Origin: Spirochaetae bacterium HGW-Spirochaetae-1
GTDB lineage: Bacteria > Spirochaetota > UBA4802 > UBA5550
Length of the DNA stretch: 64,000 nucleotides
Assembly (NCBI GenBank): GCA_002839375.1
Contig: PGXY01000010.1
Coordinates: 310,001-374,000, forward strand
Direction: 5' to 3'
The first letter of the stretch is position 1. Each line of letters starts with the position of its first letter. This document shows positions 25,683 to 34,052 of this stretch, piece by piece. The notes beneath the pieces are model-generated. The model made no database searches. It worked only from the letters and a program-made list of their open reading frames with translations, and had not been told where the DNA came from. The position numbers were made by a program, and so were the translations under genes.

Positions 25683-26213
25683 ATGTTATCTAAACTGGCT
25701 AAAAAATCTTTTCCCAAGTCGCTCTGGCTGTATCACTGCAATACCGGGGCGTGCAACGGATGCGATATAGAAATTCTGAATGTACTGACGCCATATTATG
25801 ATGTTGAGCGTTTCGGTATAAAACTGGTGGCTTCACCGCGACATGCCGATGTAATGCTTGTTTCCGGCGCCGTTACCAGGCCTACATTTCCCCTGGTGAA
25901 GAAGGCCTTCGAAGCATTGCCGTCACCGAAACTGGTTTTCGGCATCGGCTCATGCGCCACGGGCGGCGGATGCTGGTTTGACACCTACAATGTTACCGGC
26001 GGCGCCTTTAAGGCCATACCGGTTAATTACTATATACCGGGATGCCCTCCCAGGCCGGAAGCCATCATCTACGGTGTCGCGCTTGCCCTGGGCCTCGTTG
26101 ACAAGAAAGCCGCTCCTGTAGAGATGAAGCAGATGGAATTCCCCATCGACATGTACGAACAGGGGAAAGAATGGGAAGAGAGGAATGTCATATACCGGCT
26201 GCTGGAGGATTAG
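25683..26213 (+). CDS. hycG: [NiFe] hydrogenase small subunit, NuoB/HycG-like
   Basis: The 176-residue protein has the NuoB-type cluster ligands: a CNTGACNGCD segment near residue 20, GIGSCATGGG near 85, and YIPGCPPRPE near 120. Together they hold the proximal [4Fe-4S] cluster next to the NiFe site. Three in-frame starts are close together (GTG 25674, ATG 25677, ATG 25683). ATG 25683 is preferred because GAGGTGA at 25671 gives a normal spacing. It is the last of the nine structural and maturation genes of the operon; the receiver protein at 26259 follows after 45 bases and may be in the same transcript. Confidence 0.93.
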   Translation: MLSKLAKKSFPKSLWLYHCNTGACNGCDIEILNVLTPYYDVERFGIKLVASPRHADVMLVSGAVTRPTFPLVKKAFEALPSPKLVFGIGSCATGGGCWFDTYNVTGGAFKAIPVNYYIPGCPPRPEAIIYGVALALGLVDKKAAPVEMKQMEFPIDMYEQGKEWEERNVIYRLLED

Positions 26214-26258
26214 AACGATAGTCCTTTGTACCTTATAAATTTTCTGTGGAGATATGTT

Positions 26259-26663
26259 ATGAGCAAAAAAATCTTGATAGTGGATGATGACAAGGACCTG
26301 GTTCAGACCATAACAGCGGTGCTGAAGCACAACGGTTTTGACGTGGTGGAGGCATACAGCGGTACGGAGGGATTGAAAAAACTCCTCCTGGAAAAACCTG
26401 ACCTGATCATTCTCGATATAATGATGGAAACCGATACGGCGGGTTTCGAAGTGGCCTACCAGATACGGAGCGCCCGGGAAAATTCGCGGTACAGGGATGT
26501 TCAAAAAGTACCCATCATAATGCTTACGGCCATAAACCAGGTGACCAACTCACGTTTTTCACTGAATGAAAGCGAGAGCTTTTTACCGGAAGTCAATGAT
26601 TTTCTGACCAAACCCGTGGATATCGACGACCTGGTCAGAAAGATACATGCACATATAGCGTAA
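26259..26663 (+). CDS. Stand-alone receiver (CheY-like) response regulator
   Basis: The 134-residue protein is a single receiver domain: KILIVDDDKDLV, acceptor Asp in LIILDIMME near residue 55, the Thr in IIMLTAIN, and the Lys in FLTKPVD. An insertion of about ten residues with Phe and Ser-rich sequence (RFSLNESESFLP) lies before the last strand. There is no output domain. ATG 26259 is preferred over the 26226 frame start because it begins the domain and TGGAGA lies upstream. It follows the hydrogenase operon by 45 bases and converges on a GAF kinase gene across a shared terminator, so kinase and receiver may be partners. A role in hydrogenase control is only suggested by position. Confidence 0.9.
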   Translation: MSKKILIVDDDKDLVQTITAVLKHNGFDVVEAYSGTEGLKKLLLEKPDLIILDIMMETDTAGFEVAYQIRSARENSRYRDVQKVPIIMLTAINQVTNSRFSLNESESFLPEVNDFLTKPVDIDDLVRKIHAHIA

Positions 26664-26732
26664 AGGTCTCTTTTTGTTTATTTGTTAATCAATTATTACA
26701 ACATCTGCTAAGATGCCATTAACAACAAATTT

Positions 26733-26762
26733 AATCCGCGTTACAACGCGGATTTTTTTTTA
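26733..26762. terminator. Intrinsic terminator between convergent genes
   Basis: AATCCGCG pairs with CGCGGATT around a six-base loop, followed by nine T residues on the plus strand. It closes the hydrogenase-receiver transcript; the A-rich left side gives weaker T content for the kinase transcript arriving from the right. Confidence 0.85.
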
Positions 26763-26769
26763 AACAATT

Positions 26770-28047
26770 TTATGATAATGGGATTTCAAATGAAAATTCC
26801 GCCCATTGGCCTTCATCAGAATCGGCCCGGATACGGCCGTTATGAAACTGAATGATCTTCCAGCTCGTGTAAAGACCGATACCCGAGCCCTTGCGTTTCA
26901 TGAGCTCCTTGCTTTCCAGGCGTGAAAACTTTTTAAACAGGCGATATTTCTGATCCGGTGAAAAGCCGGGGCCTGTATTTCGAACGGTAAACATAAAAGT
27001 ATTCTCTGCTGCACTGCAGGTGATATCCACGCTTCCGCTGGTATTGCTGTATTTCACGGCATTGCTCAACAGGTTGTTTACAACGATTTTCATGAGCATG
27101 CGGTCACAGGCAATCACGGGCAGCCCGGGATCGGCAGCTGTGGTAAGAGTTATTTTTTTTTCTTCAAGCTGGGGCTGTATGATTTCCAGGGATTCCCGCA
27201 ATATATCTGCGTTGAAATCGGTTTTTTCCTTTTTCAGTTCCATGGCGGAGCTTTCAAAGCGGGAGAGGGTGAGATACTCCGCCGCCATGTCGCGGAGGTA
27301 TTGCGCTTTCTTTACCATCCTGTCGATATAGTCCCGGTGTTTTTCGCTGAGCTCACCCATGTATCCCTGGACCATGGTGGTACCCAGGGTAATTATGGAA
27401 TCCAGCGGGCTTTTCAGCTCATGGCTTACGAAACCCAGCATTTCCATGTAGGAACTCATGGACTGGGCCATCCTGTTTATAGTCCATGCCTTTTCAACGG
27501 CCTGACTGAGTCGTTCCGATACGGCCAGGTGGAGCATGATATCATGGCTTGAATAGGCTGATTTATTCTTTGAACTGAAGAAGAGGAGACCCACAGGCCT
27601 TTTTTCTACCCTGAGCGGGCATGTCATGCTGGACATGATATTTTCTTTAAGCAGTAGTTGCGTGGATTCGCTCAGGGGATGTTCCAGGTAGTAGGCCTCA
27701 AGGTCGTTAATGACCCGGGGAGTCTCCGATGAGAATACCTGTTCCAGGGAGCTGCCCCGGGAGTCGGCGGTATAGCCGCTGTCCAGGTATACCGGTGAAT
27801 AACCGGTAATCACATGGTAGAGTACCATGCGGCTGCCGTTTTCCTCAAAAAAGGCGATGCCGATGCGGTCCGCGGGAATAAGATGCTGCATCTGGTGAAA
27901 ATAAAAATGCAGAATTTCCTCAAGGGAATTGCCGGCGGCTATTTTCTGATTTATGAAATCAAGAACCTGTTTTTCTTTTTCAGATATTGATTCCTTCTGA
28001 ATGCCGTTGTCCCTATAATAAACCAGTGTCTCGCGGGAATCACTCAT
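26770..28047 (-). CDS. GAF-domain sensor histidine kinase
   Basis: The 425-residue protein has a GAF domain near residues 30-190, a linker SSYMEMLG, a HisKA domain (FVSHELKSPLDSI) and an intact HATPase_c domain (VNNLLSNAVKYS, VRNTGPGFS, GSGIGLYTSWK). There is no membrane segment, so the signal must be cytoplasmic. Domain order and linker match the truncated kinase at 1-1128 so closely that the two are recent paralogues. It lies 17 bases downstream of the Na/Pi symporter gene in the same direction and is probably co-transcribed with it. It converges on the receiver gene at 26259, a possible phosphoacceptor. Confidence 0.93.
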   Translation of the reverse strand: MSDSRETLVYYRDNGIQKESISEKEKQVLDFINQKIAAGNSLEEILHFYFHQMQHLIPADRIGIAFFEENGSRMVLYHVITGYSPVYLDSGYTADSRGSSLEQVFSSETPRVINDLEAYYLEHPLSESTQLLLKENIMSSMTCPLRVEKRPVGLLFFSSKNKSAYSSHDIMLHLAVSERLSQAVEKAWTINRMAQSMSSYMEMLGFVSHELKSPLDSIITLGTTMVQGYMGELSEKHRDYIDRMVKKAQYLRDMAAEYLTLSRFESSAMELKKEKTDFNADILRESLEIIQPQLEEKKITLTTAADPGLPVIACDRMLMKIVVNNLLSNAVKYSNTSGSVDITCSAAENTFMFTVRNTGPGFSPDQKYRLFKKFSRLESKELMKRKGSGIGLYTSWKIIQFHNGRIRADSDEGQWAEFSFEIPLS

Positions 28048-28064
28048 AAACCCAACCTTTCAAC

Positions 28065-29750
28065 CTAAAAATACCGCAGGCCCGATATACCCTCGGCGAT
28101 GTTGTAGGAATGGTCTCCTATCTTCTCAAAGCTGGTGAGCATATCGATGAAGATGAGCCCTGAATCCACATCGCAGAGATTTTCGCTGAGACGCTGTACA
28201 TGGTCCTGGCGCATTTCCCGTCGCAGTTCATTGATCCTGTTCTCGATGACATCGGCCTTGGTCATAATGTTGGCCGACGAATTGAAATTGTGACCAATGA
28301 GGTTCAGGAAGTCCGCAACCTTCCCTGATATCTCGTGTACCTGGCGCGTGGCCGATTCGGTGAATTCGATTTTATTTTCATATTTTCTTCGCAGAAGTCT
28401 CAGCAGGGACACGCAGTGGTCGCCGATACGTTCCAGCTCGTTCACTCGCTGGAGCATGCAGCTTATTTCATGGCTCTGTTCCTGGGAGATGGTGCCCTGG
28501 GAAATTCTCACCAGGAAGGTTGATATTTCCTTTTCTAAAAGGTCGGTGTGGTTTTCCAGGGTTTCTATCTTCTCAACGTTTTGGCCCAGTTTTGTCGTGG
28601 GATTGTCGAATATATCCATGACCATCTTGAACATCTGGGTGACGATATCCATCATGCGTTTCGTTTCAAGACGGGCCTGGTTCAGGTTCATGGCGGGAGT
28701 AGAAAGTAGCGAAGTGGAAATGAATTTCAGGTGGAATTCCTCCTCTTCGGGTTTTCCTTTTTTTGCCGGTACCAGTTTAGTTGCTATGGCGGCAAGAAAT
28801 CCCGTGAAGGGCAGAAAAAGAAGGGTGTTCGCTACGTTGAAGGTGGTGTGAAAAGCCGCCATGTGGTCGGCGATGACCCGCTCCCGGACAAGCTGGTCAA
28901 TGGAAAAGGGATCGCCTGGAACAATCCAGTCGATGAAGGGAATGACAACCGGTTTGAAAAGAAAGATCATCCACGTGACGCCTAATACATTGAAGAGCAT
29001 GTGTACGCGGGCCGCCCTTTTTGCCGAGATCGATGAACCTATGGAGGCAATATATGCAGTAATGGTGGTGCCGATGTTTTCACCAAGGATAAGGGCACAT
29101 GATGTAGGGAAATCGATTATACCGTTTACGGCCAGGGTCATGGTCATGGCCATGGTGGCACTCGATGACTGTACTATCATGGTGATGACTGAACCTACCA
29201 TTATAGCCATGAAGGTACTGAAAAGATCATCGGCTCTATACGTGGCCATGAAGTTCATGATCGATTCGGAACCCCGAAGGTCCTTAACTGAATCACTCAT
29301 GAAGGAAAGGCCCAGGAAGAGCATCCCGAAGCCCAGGAGGACTTCTCCCCAATAGGTTACTTTTTCCTTGTTCATGAATCGAAGGAAAAAACCAATGGCT
29401 ATAGAGGGCAGGGCAAGGGTGGTTATCTTGAATTTAAACCCGATGATGGCCACGATCCATCCCGTTACCGTGGTGCCTATATTTGCTCCCAGGATGATGC
29501 CGATGGACTGTTCCAGGTTGATGAGGCCGGCGCTTACAAAGCTTACCAGCATGACCGTTGTGGCGCTCGAAGACTGAATAATGGAGGTGATACCAAAACC
29601 GGTGAGGACGCCTTTAACACGGTTGTTGGTGACTTTCCATAATACGTTTTTTAACCCCTCGCCAGTGGCGTTCTGGAGGGATTCGCTCATTACTTTCATT
29701 CCGTAAAGAAAAAGCCCAAGTCCACCCAATATGGTTGCGGTTAAAAGCAT
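28065..29750 (-). CDS. Na+/phosphate symporter with C-terminal PhoU-like domain (NptA family)
   Basis: The 561-residue protein has two inverted membrane repeats, each with the QSSSAT signature (ITSIIQSSSATTVM near residue 55 and MIVQSSSATMAMT near 195) and the GANIGTT/GENIGTT loops that bind Na+ and phosphate. About 220 C-terminal residues form a helical PhoU-like domain (ELERIGDHCVSLL, SFEKIGDHSYNIAEGI). In related bacteria such proteins import phosphate with sodium or export excess phosphate. It begins a short minus-strand operon with the GAF kinase downstream. The 193 bases to thiH hold no gene I can support. Confidence 0.93.
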   Translation of the reverse strand: MLLTATILGGLGLFLYGMKVMSESLQNATGEGLKNVLWKVTNNRVKGVLTGFGITSIIQSSSATTVMLVSFVSAGLINLEQSIGIILGANIGTTVTGWIVAIIGFKFKITTLALPSIAIGFFLRFMNKEKVTYWGEVLLGFGMLFLGLSFMSDSVKDLRGSESIMNFMATYRADDLFSTFMAIMVGSVITMIVQSSSATMAMTMTLAVNGIIDFPTSCALILGENIGTTITAYIASIGSSISAKRAARVHMLFNVLGVTWMIFLFKPVVIPFIDWIVPGDPFSIDQLVRERVIADHMAAFHTTFNVANTLLFLPFTGFLAAIATKLVPAKKGKPEEEEFHLKFISTSLLSTPAMNLNQARLETKRMMDIVTQMFKMVMDIFDNPTTKLGQNVEKIETLENHTDLLEKEISTFLVRISQGTISQEQSHEISCMLQRVNELERIGDHCVSLLRLLRRKYENKIEFTESATRQVHEISGKVADFLNLIGHNFNSSANIMTKADVIENRINELRREMRQDHVQRLSENLCDVDSGLIFIDMLTSFEKIGDHSYNIAEGISGLRYF

Positions 29751-29943
29751 GGGTATAACCTTCCTTCATATCATTTAATTACTATTCATATCAGCGAACA
29801 GGTGCTGCAAGGATATACGTTGTATAAAAACAGATTACAAGAAAATGAATGATATTTTACCACGTGCCACGTTAAATTGATCTTGCCATACAGACAAGAA
29901 GAATATTTCCAAAAGGATATGAAAAATCAGCAAATTGTAAATA

Positions 29944-31056
29944 TCAGCGGCCCAGGAGGTCGCGGTCCCAGTCTTTCCATACCGGTTCAAAACCCCGTGA
30001 CTGGATGACCCGGGCCATCTCTTCCGGGGAGCGCCCGTCTTCGACATGGAACTGGTAATCGGCCACATCGAGTCCTGAATAACCGCCTGGCTCCGTGGAG
30101 GAGCCGGCACTCATCATGGTTATTCCCAGTGGGAACAGGTTGTCTCGCAGGTTCGCCGGTTCACGTGTGGACAGGACCAGGCCTGCATCGGGAAGGAGCA
30201 TTCTGAAGGCGCATATGAGATGCACCAGGTCGCGGTCCCGGACCTGAGTGAAGGGGTTGAACCCTCCCGGCGCTTCGCGGAGACGCGGGAATGAAACCTG
30301 GATCTGCGTTTTCCAGTAGGTTCTGGTCAGGTACAGGGCATGCAATGCCGTGTAAAATCCCTCGATCCTCCAGTCCGACAGGCCCAGCAGAGCGCCGATG
30401 CCGATTTTCCGCAGGCCCGCCAGGCCTCCCCGGTCCGGACCCTCGAGGCGGAAATAAAAATCCCGTTTTTTGCCGGCGGGATGAACATGGCTGTAAACGG
30501 CCTTATCATAGGTTTCCTGGTACAGTGTGAGACCGTCAATGCCCGAGGCCGCCATTTGTGCGTATTCATCGGTTTCCATGGGATAGACCTCAATGGACAC
30601 GGAGGCAAACCGGGAATGGATTCTTTTCGCCACTTCGGCCAGCATGGATACGGGTACCCGCCCTTTATGTTCCCCCGTGAGGAGCAGTACATGCCTGAAG
30701 CCTCTTTTATAGATGATATCGGCCTCATGCTCTATCTGGTCCATCGTGAGAGTAACCCTGCGGATGGTGTTGTTTTTATTGAATCCGCAGTACAGGCATG
30801 AATTGACGCATTCGTTGGAGATGTACAACGGCGTATAGAGCTGGATAACATTGCCGAAACGCATTCTGGTGATGTGCGATGCGAGCCCGGCCATTTCCTC
30901 GAGAAAGGAATCGGCAGCGGGCGAAAGGAGCGTAAAGATATCCTCGTCGTGAAGATGCTCCCGTTCCAGGATATTCTTCATGTCGGCTGTGCCGGCATTG
31001 TATATCCTTTCTCTCACCTGGTCCGGAGCGTACCTGTCGAATATTTCCGTGAACAT
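29944..31056 (-). CDS. thiH: 2-iminoacetate synthase ThiH (radical SAM)
   Basis: ThiH splits tyrosine with a 5'-deoxyadenosyl radical to give dehydroglycine for thiamine thiazole synthesis; the reaction is oxygen-sensitive. The 370-residue protein has the radical-SAM motif CVNSCLYCGF (Cys83, Cys87, Cys90), the LLLTGEHKG segment, YQETYD and the C-terminal region ending QFHVEDGRSPEEM, all typical of ThiH. Length is normal. It starts six bases after thiG and shares its transcript. Use of ThiH rather than the oxygen-dependent ThiO fits an anaerobic life style. Confidence 0.95.
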   Translation of the reverse strand: MFTEIFDRYAPDQVRERIYNAGTADMKNILEREHLHDEDIFTLLSPAADSFLEEMAGLASHITRMRFGNVIQLYTPLYISNECVNSCLYCGFNKNNTIRRVTLTMDQIEHEADIIYKRGFRHVLLLTGEHKGRVPVSMLAEVAKRIHSRFASVSIEVYPMETDEYAQMAASGIDGLTLYQETYDKAVYSHVHPAGKKRDFYFRLEGPDRGGLAGLRKIGIGALLGLSDWRIEGFYTALHALYLTRTYWKTQIQVSFPRLREAPGGFNPFTQVRDRDLVHLICAFRMLLPDAGLVLSTREPANLRDNLFPLGITMMSAGSSTEPGGYSGLDVADYQFHVEDGRSPEEMARVIQSRGFEPVWKDWDRDLLGR

Positions 31057-31062
31057 GGCGGC

Positions 31063-31851
31063 CTACCGGAGAAACCCTGTGAGGGGACTTGATGCCTCGG
31101 CCGTGTCTCTGGCCGCGGCAGTACGGGCCAGGAAGGCCTCCCGTCCGGCCTCGACGCCTTTTTTGAAAGCCCGTGCCATAAGGACCGGATCACCGGCCAC
31201 GGCAATGGCCGTGTTGACCAGGACGGCATGGGCCCCCATTTCCATGGCCAGTGCGGCATGGGAGGGTGAGCCCAGACCGGCGTCCACCACTACGGGGATT
31301 TTAGACATTTCAATTATTATCCGCACATTATCCTCTGTTCTGAGACCCTTGTTGGACCCGATGGGTGCCCCCAGGGGCATCACCGTGGCAGTTCCCGCTT
31401 CTTCCAGGTGTTTGGCCAGGATGGGATCGGCATTGATATACGGGAGAACGATGAATCCTTCTTTAACCAGGACCTCGGCTGCTTTCAGTGTTTCAATGGG
31501 GTCAGGGAGCAGATACCGGGGATCGGGCGTTACTTCCAGTTTAAGCCAGTTGCCGTAGCCCATGGATCGTGCGAGCCTGGCAAGGCGTATGGCCTCTTCA
31601 GCGTCACGGGCGCCCGATGTATTTGGGAGTAACTGAATGGATTCAGCGGACATGACGGTCTTCAGCATGTCATCATCGGGATTGTCCAGGTCGACACGCC
31701 GGAGGGCAACGGTGACCATTTCTGAACCGGAAGCCTCAATGGCCTGTTTCATTATTGCGTGGGAGGAAAATTTACCGGTGCCGATAAAGAGCCTGGAGTT
31801 GAATTTTTTCCCTGCTATAATCAATTCATCAGTGGCGTTATTATTGTGCAT
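31063..31851 (-). CDS. thiG: Thiazole synthase ThiG
   Basis: ThiG condenses deoxyxylulose phosphate, dehydroglycine and ThiS-thiocarboxylate into the thiazole phosphate of thiamine. The 262-residue protein shows [10 protein letters not shown] near the start, the Schiff-base Lys in [29 protein letters not shown] and [13 protein letters not shown], all diagnostic. It leads a thiGH operon. The usual partners thiS, thiF and thiE are not next to it, and no TPP-riboswitch-like sequence was seen in the 369 bases upstream, so the sulfur carrier must be encoded elsewhere. Confidence 0.95.
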   Translation of the reverse strand: MHNNNATDELIIAGKKFNSRLFIGTGKFSSHAIMKQAIEASGSEMVTVALRRVDLDNPDDDMLKTVMSAESIQLLPNTSGARDAEEAIRLARLARSMGYGNWLKLEVTPDPRYLLPDPIETLKAAEVLVKEGFIVLPYINADPILAKHLEEAGTATVMPLGAPIGSNKGLRTEDNVRIIIEMSKIPVVVDAGLGSPSHAALAMEMGAHAVLVNTAIAVAGDPVLMARAFKKGVEAGREAFLARTAAARDTAEASSPLTGFLR

Positions 31852-32220
31852 AATGCTCCTTTTCGTACGCTATCCAGTATTAAATATATGTAAATATCCG
31901 GTAAATGTTTCCTGAAATCGTGATAAAACAGATGGTTTCAAGACTGAACATCCGCTCAGAAAATGATAAAGGTACATTACTTTAATTTTTAGGAGCTTTG
32001 TCAATGATTATCAGGTAAAAGCCGTATTTTTACGATGATCATGGGGGTCAGAGCATGATTTTATCTTAGTTTTTTACTGGACACTAGTTGGAATGATATA
32101 TAAATTGTAATATGGGCAAACATTAAAAGAAGTTTTTACATTGAAATTGCCCACAAGGAAACATCCGTTAATGTTTTTTGGAAGTTTCCTTATATTTATA
32201 TTAATGGTCTTTCAAATCAT
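31852..32220. other. Intergenic region between thiG and rnpB
   Basis: This 369-base AT-rich gap separates divergent transcripts and should hold the thiGH promoter on the minus strand and the rnpB promoter on the plus strand, though neither is clear enough to place. It contains GGGGTCAGAGC at 32044-32054, a word also found near 53.1 and 53.8 kb, and an AAGGAAAC/GTTTCCTT inverted repeat near 32156-32192. No ORF with support was found. Confidence 0.6.
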
Positions 32221-32627
32221 AGCTAAAAAAGGGGAACAGGCGGTCGCGCTGGCCCGCTGTAAAGCGGGCGGTGAGGAAAGTCCGAACACCGAAGGGCAGG
32301 GTGCCGGGTAACGCCCGGGCGTCGTGAGGCGACGGAAAGTGCAACAGAAAATATACCACCACCTCACCCCCCTTACCCCCCTCTCCATATGGAGAGGGGG
32401 GTAAGGGGGGTGAGGTGGTAAGGGTGAAATGGTGAGGTAAGAGCTCACCGCGCCGGCAGTAATGCAGGTGGCAGTGTAAACCCCACCCGGTGCAAGACCA
32501 AGTAGACAGCCGCTCAAGGACTGCCCGTCCAAGGCTGTGGGTAGGTCGCAAGGAGGTGTATGGCAACATGCATCCAAGATAGATGGCAGCTTAAACAGAA
32601 TTCGGCTTATGATCCCCTTTTTTAGCT
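32221..32627 (+). ncRNA. rnpB: RNase P RNA, bacterial type A
   Basis: RNase P RNA is the ribozyme that trims the 5' ends of pre-tRNAs. The conserved cores are present in order: GAGGAAAGTCCG near 32273, AGGGTGCCGGGTAACGCC near 32298, GTGCAACAGAAA near 32339, TAAGGGTGAAATGGTGAGGTAAGAG after the P12 arm, CCACCCGGTGCAAG near 32484, GTAGGTCGC near 32541, and ACAGAATTCGGCTTAT near 32595. The first 15 bases and the last 15 are perfectly complementary and form P1, whose right arm with its T-run may double as the terminator. Minus-strand ORFs over this region are shadows. The P12 arm is unusual and listed separately. Confidence 0.96.
32358..32419. repeat. 62-base perfect inverted repeat forming the P12 arm of rnpB
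   Basis: Bases 32358-32386 and 32391-32419 are exact reverse complements (29 bp), and the ATAT between them is itself palindromic. The arm sits exactly where E. coli RNase P RNA has the P12 helix, between ACAGAAA and AAGGGTGAAA. It is almost pure pyrimidine on the left and purine on the right (runs such as CCCCCC TTA CCCCCC). P12 varies in length between species, but a perfect, bulge-free stem of this length is unusual and suggests expansion or insertion of a small palindromic element. Confidence 0.9.
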
Positions 32628-32684
32628 TGATAATATACAGAAAAGATAAAGCATTATGTTCATCATAATCAGCGGGGTTTGGCC

Positions 32685-33002
32685 ATGAAAAAAACTATTA
32701 TCGCGTCAATTCTCCTTTTTACCTTCATGGGTGGTGTGGTATACAGCAGTTACCAGGTCGTCGATGTCTATATCTGCGAGGAAGGCATGGTCCTGGCTGA
32801 AATAACGGCCAAATCCATTGTGAGCCGCAAAGAACTATACCGGGCCAGCTACTGCGATTGTCAAGGCGTGAACGATGATATGAAGAGCAGAGTAAAGAAA
32901 GGCAGCTGGGAACGGGAAGGGTTTAAATACGAATATGGTTCCTGCGAATCCCCGAAAAACAGGGTCTTCCGCTGTGTCTGCGTTGGGACTGATAGATATT
33001 AA
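32685..33002 (+). CDS. Small exported cysteine-containing protein of unknown function
   Basis: I do not recognise this 105-residue protein. It starts MKKTIIAS with a hydrophobic N-terminal segment to about residue 22 that could be a signal peptide or a single membrane anchor. The remainder has six Cys residues in a short span (ICEEG, YCDCQG, GSCESP, RCVCVG), arranged as pairs that could form disulfides in the periplasm. An in-frame TTG two codons earlier is an alternative start; ATG 32685 is preferred, with GGGG upstream as a weak ribosome site. It stands between rnpB and sppA in the same direction, 99 bases before sppA. Confidence 0.65.
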   Translation: MKKTIIASILLFTFMGGVVYSSYQVVDVYICEEGMVLAEITAKSIVSRKELYRASYCDCQGVNDDMKSRVKKGSWEREGFKYEYGSCESPKNRVFRCVCVGTDRY

Positions 33003-33101
33003 TTCTCCACGGCATTTTTTATTCATTGCACGTTAACCGTATGTTCAGGGATAGATGGAAGTCCGCCGATATTAGCCATATAAATATTTCAGGATATAAT
33101 A

Positions 33102-34052
33102 ATGGACAGAAATAGAAAAATTCTCATATCGATCCTCGCCCTCCTGGTTCTCTCATCGGTGATTGCCATCGTTGATATCAGCCTCAGGATTCAGAAAACA
33201 CAGGATACGCAATTCGCCCTGGCAACTCCCAAGTTCGGACCGGGAATCGGGCTTGTGCGGATTGAAGGCCCCATTGAGATGTCATCGGGAACCAGCGCCC
33301 TGGGCCTGAAATCGGGCGCCGAGGCTATTATCCAGCGCCTTGATGATCTCGAAAAAAACAGCAGCATCAAGGCTGTTGTCATACGGATCAATTCACCGGG
33401 CGGGACCGTGGCCGCTTCCCAGGAAATATACCAGAAAATCTGGCGCCTCAGGAAAAAGAATATTCCCCTGGTAGTTTCCATGGCCGATGTGGCTGCTTCG
33501 GGAGGATACTATGTGGCCTCGGCCTGCAATTATATTATGGCCAACTATGGAACCATCACGGGCTCCATCGGCGTCATTGCCTATTCACCTAACCTGAAGC
33601 GTCTCTTCGAAAAACTGGGAATACAGATGAACGTGATCAAGAGCGGCAGGTTCAAGGATATTTTGTCAACGCACCGGGACCTGGCGCCCGAAGAAAGGAT
33701 CATGATCCAGGAGATGATCGATGCATCATACCGGAAATTTCTCAAGGATATCGCCCTGGGCCGGAACATTAATATCTCCGATATCGAACCCATAGCCGAT
33801 GGCCGTGTTATGAACGGCGAGGCTGCACTGAAATATAAACTCATCGACGGTCTCGGCGATTTCGAAGACGCTGTGAACAAGGCCAGGGAACTGGCCGGAC
33901 TTTCGGAAGACGCACCGGTGTACGATGATATCACACATCCCTTTCAGCAGCTTCTCATGAATATGGAGGGGATGTTCCGCGGCCAGACCATCCTCAAGGA
34001 AGGGATGGACTATAATAATCTTTATAAGTTTGAATACAGGTACCTGCCATGA
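33102..34052 (+). CDS. sppA: Signal peptide peptidase SppA (short, single-domain form)
   Basis: SppA is a membrane-anchored serine-lysine protease that degrades signal peptides left in the membrane. The 316-residue protein has an N-terminal membrane anchor (residues 8-28), the IRINSPGGTVAASQEIY segment, the nucleophile in VAASGGYY (Ser133) and the general base Lys in SGRFKD (Lys185). The ClpP-like fold with GTITGSIGVI is typical. Its length matches the short SppA of Gram-positive and many other bacteria rather than the double-length E. coli enzyme. The stop overlaps the start of the membrane protein gene downstream (ATGA), showing coupled translation. Confidence 0.94.
   Translation: MDRNRKILISILALLVLSSVIAIVDISLRIQKTQDTQFALATPKFGPGIGLVRIEGPIEMSSGTSALGLKSGAEAIIQRLDDLEKNSSIKAVVIRINSPGGTVAASQEIYQKIWRLRKKNIPLVVSMADVAASGGYYVASACNYIMANYGTITGSIGVIAYSPNLKRLFEKLGIQMNVIKSGRFKDILSTHRDLAPEERIMIQEMIDASYRKFLKDIALGRNINISDIEPIADGRVMNGEAALKYKLIDGLGDFEDAVNKARELAGLSEDAPVYDDITHPFQQLLMNMEGMFRGQTILKEGMDYNNLYKFEYRYLP

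Noticed and set aside
31852-32220. TPP riboswitch upstream of thiG
   Set aside because: The conserved CTGAGA and ACCTGA-type core words were not found in the proper order on the minus strand.
32201-32577. Two overlapping minus-strand ORFs of about 120 codons
   Set aside because: They run antisense through RNase P RNA; their Pro-rich sequence comes from the GC-rich P12 palindrome.
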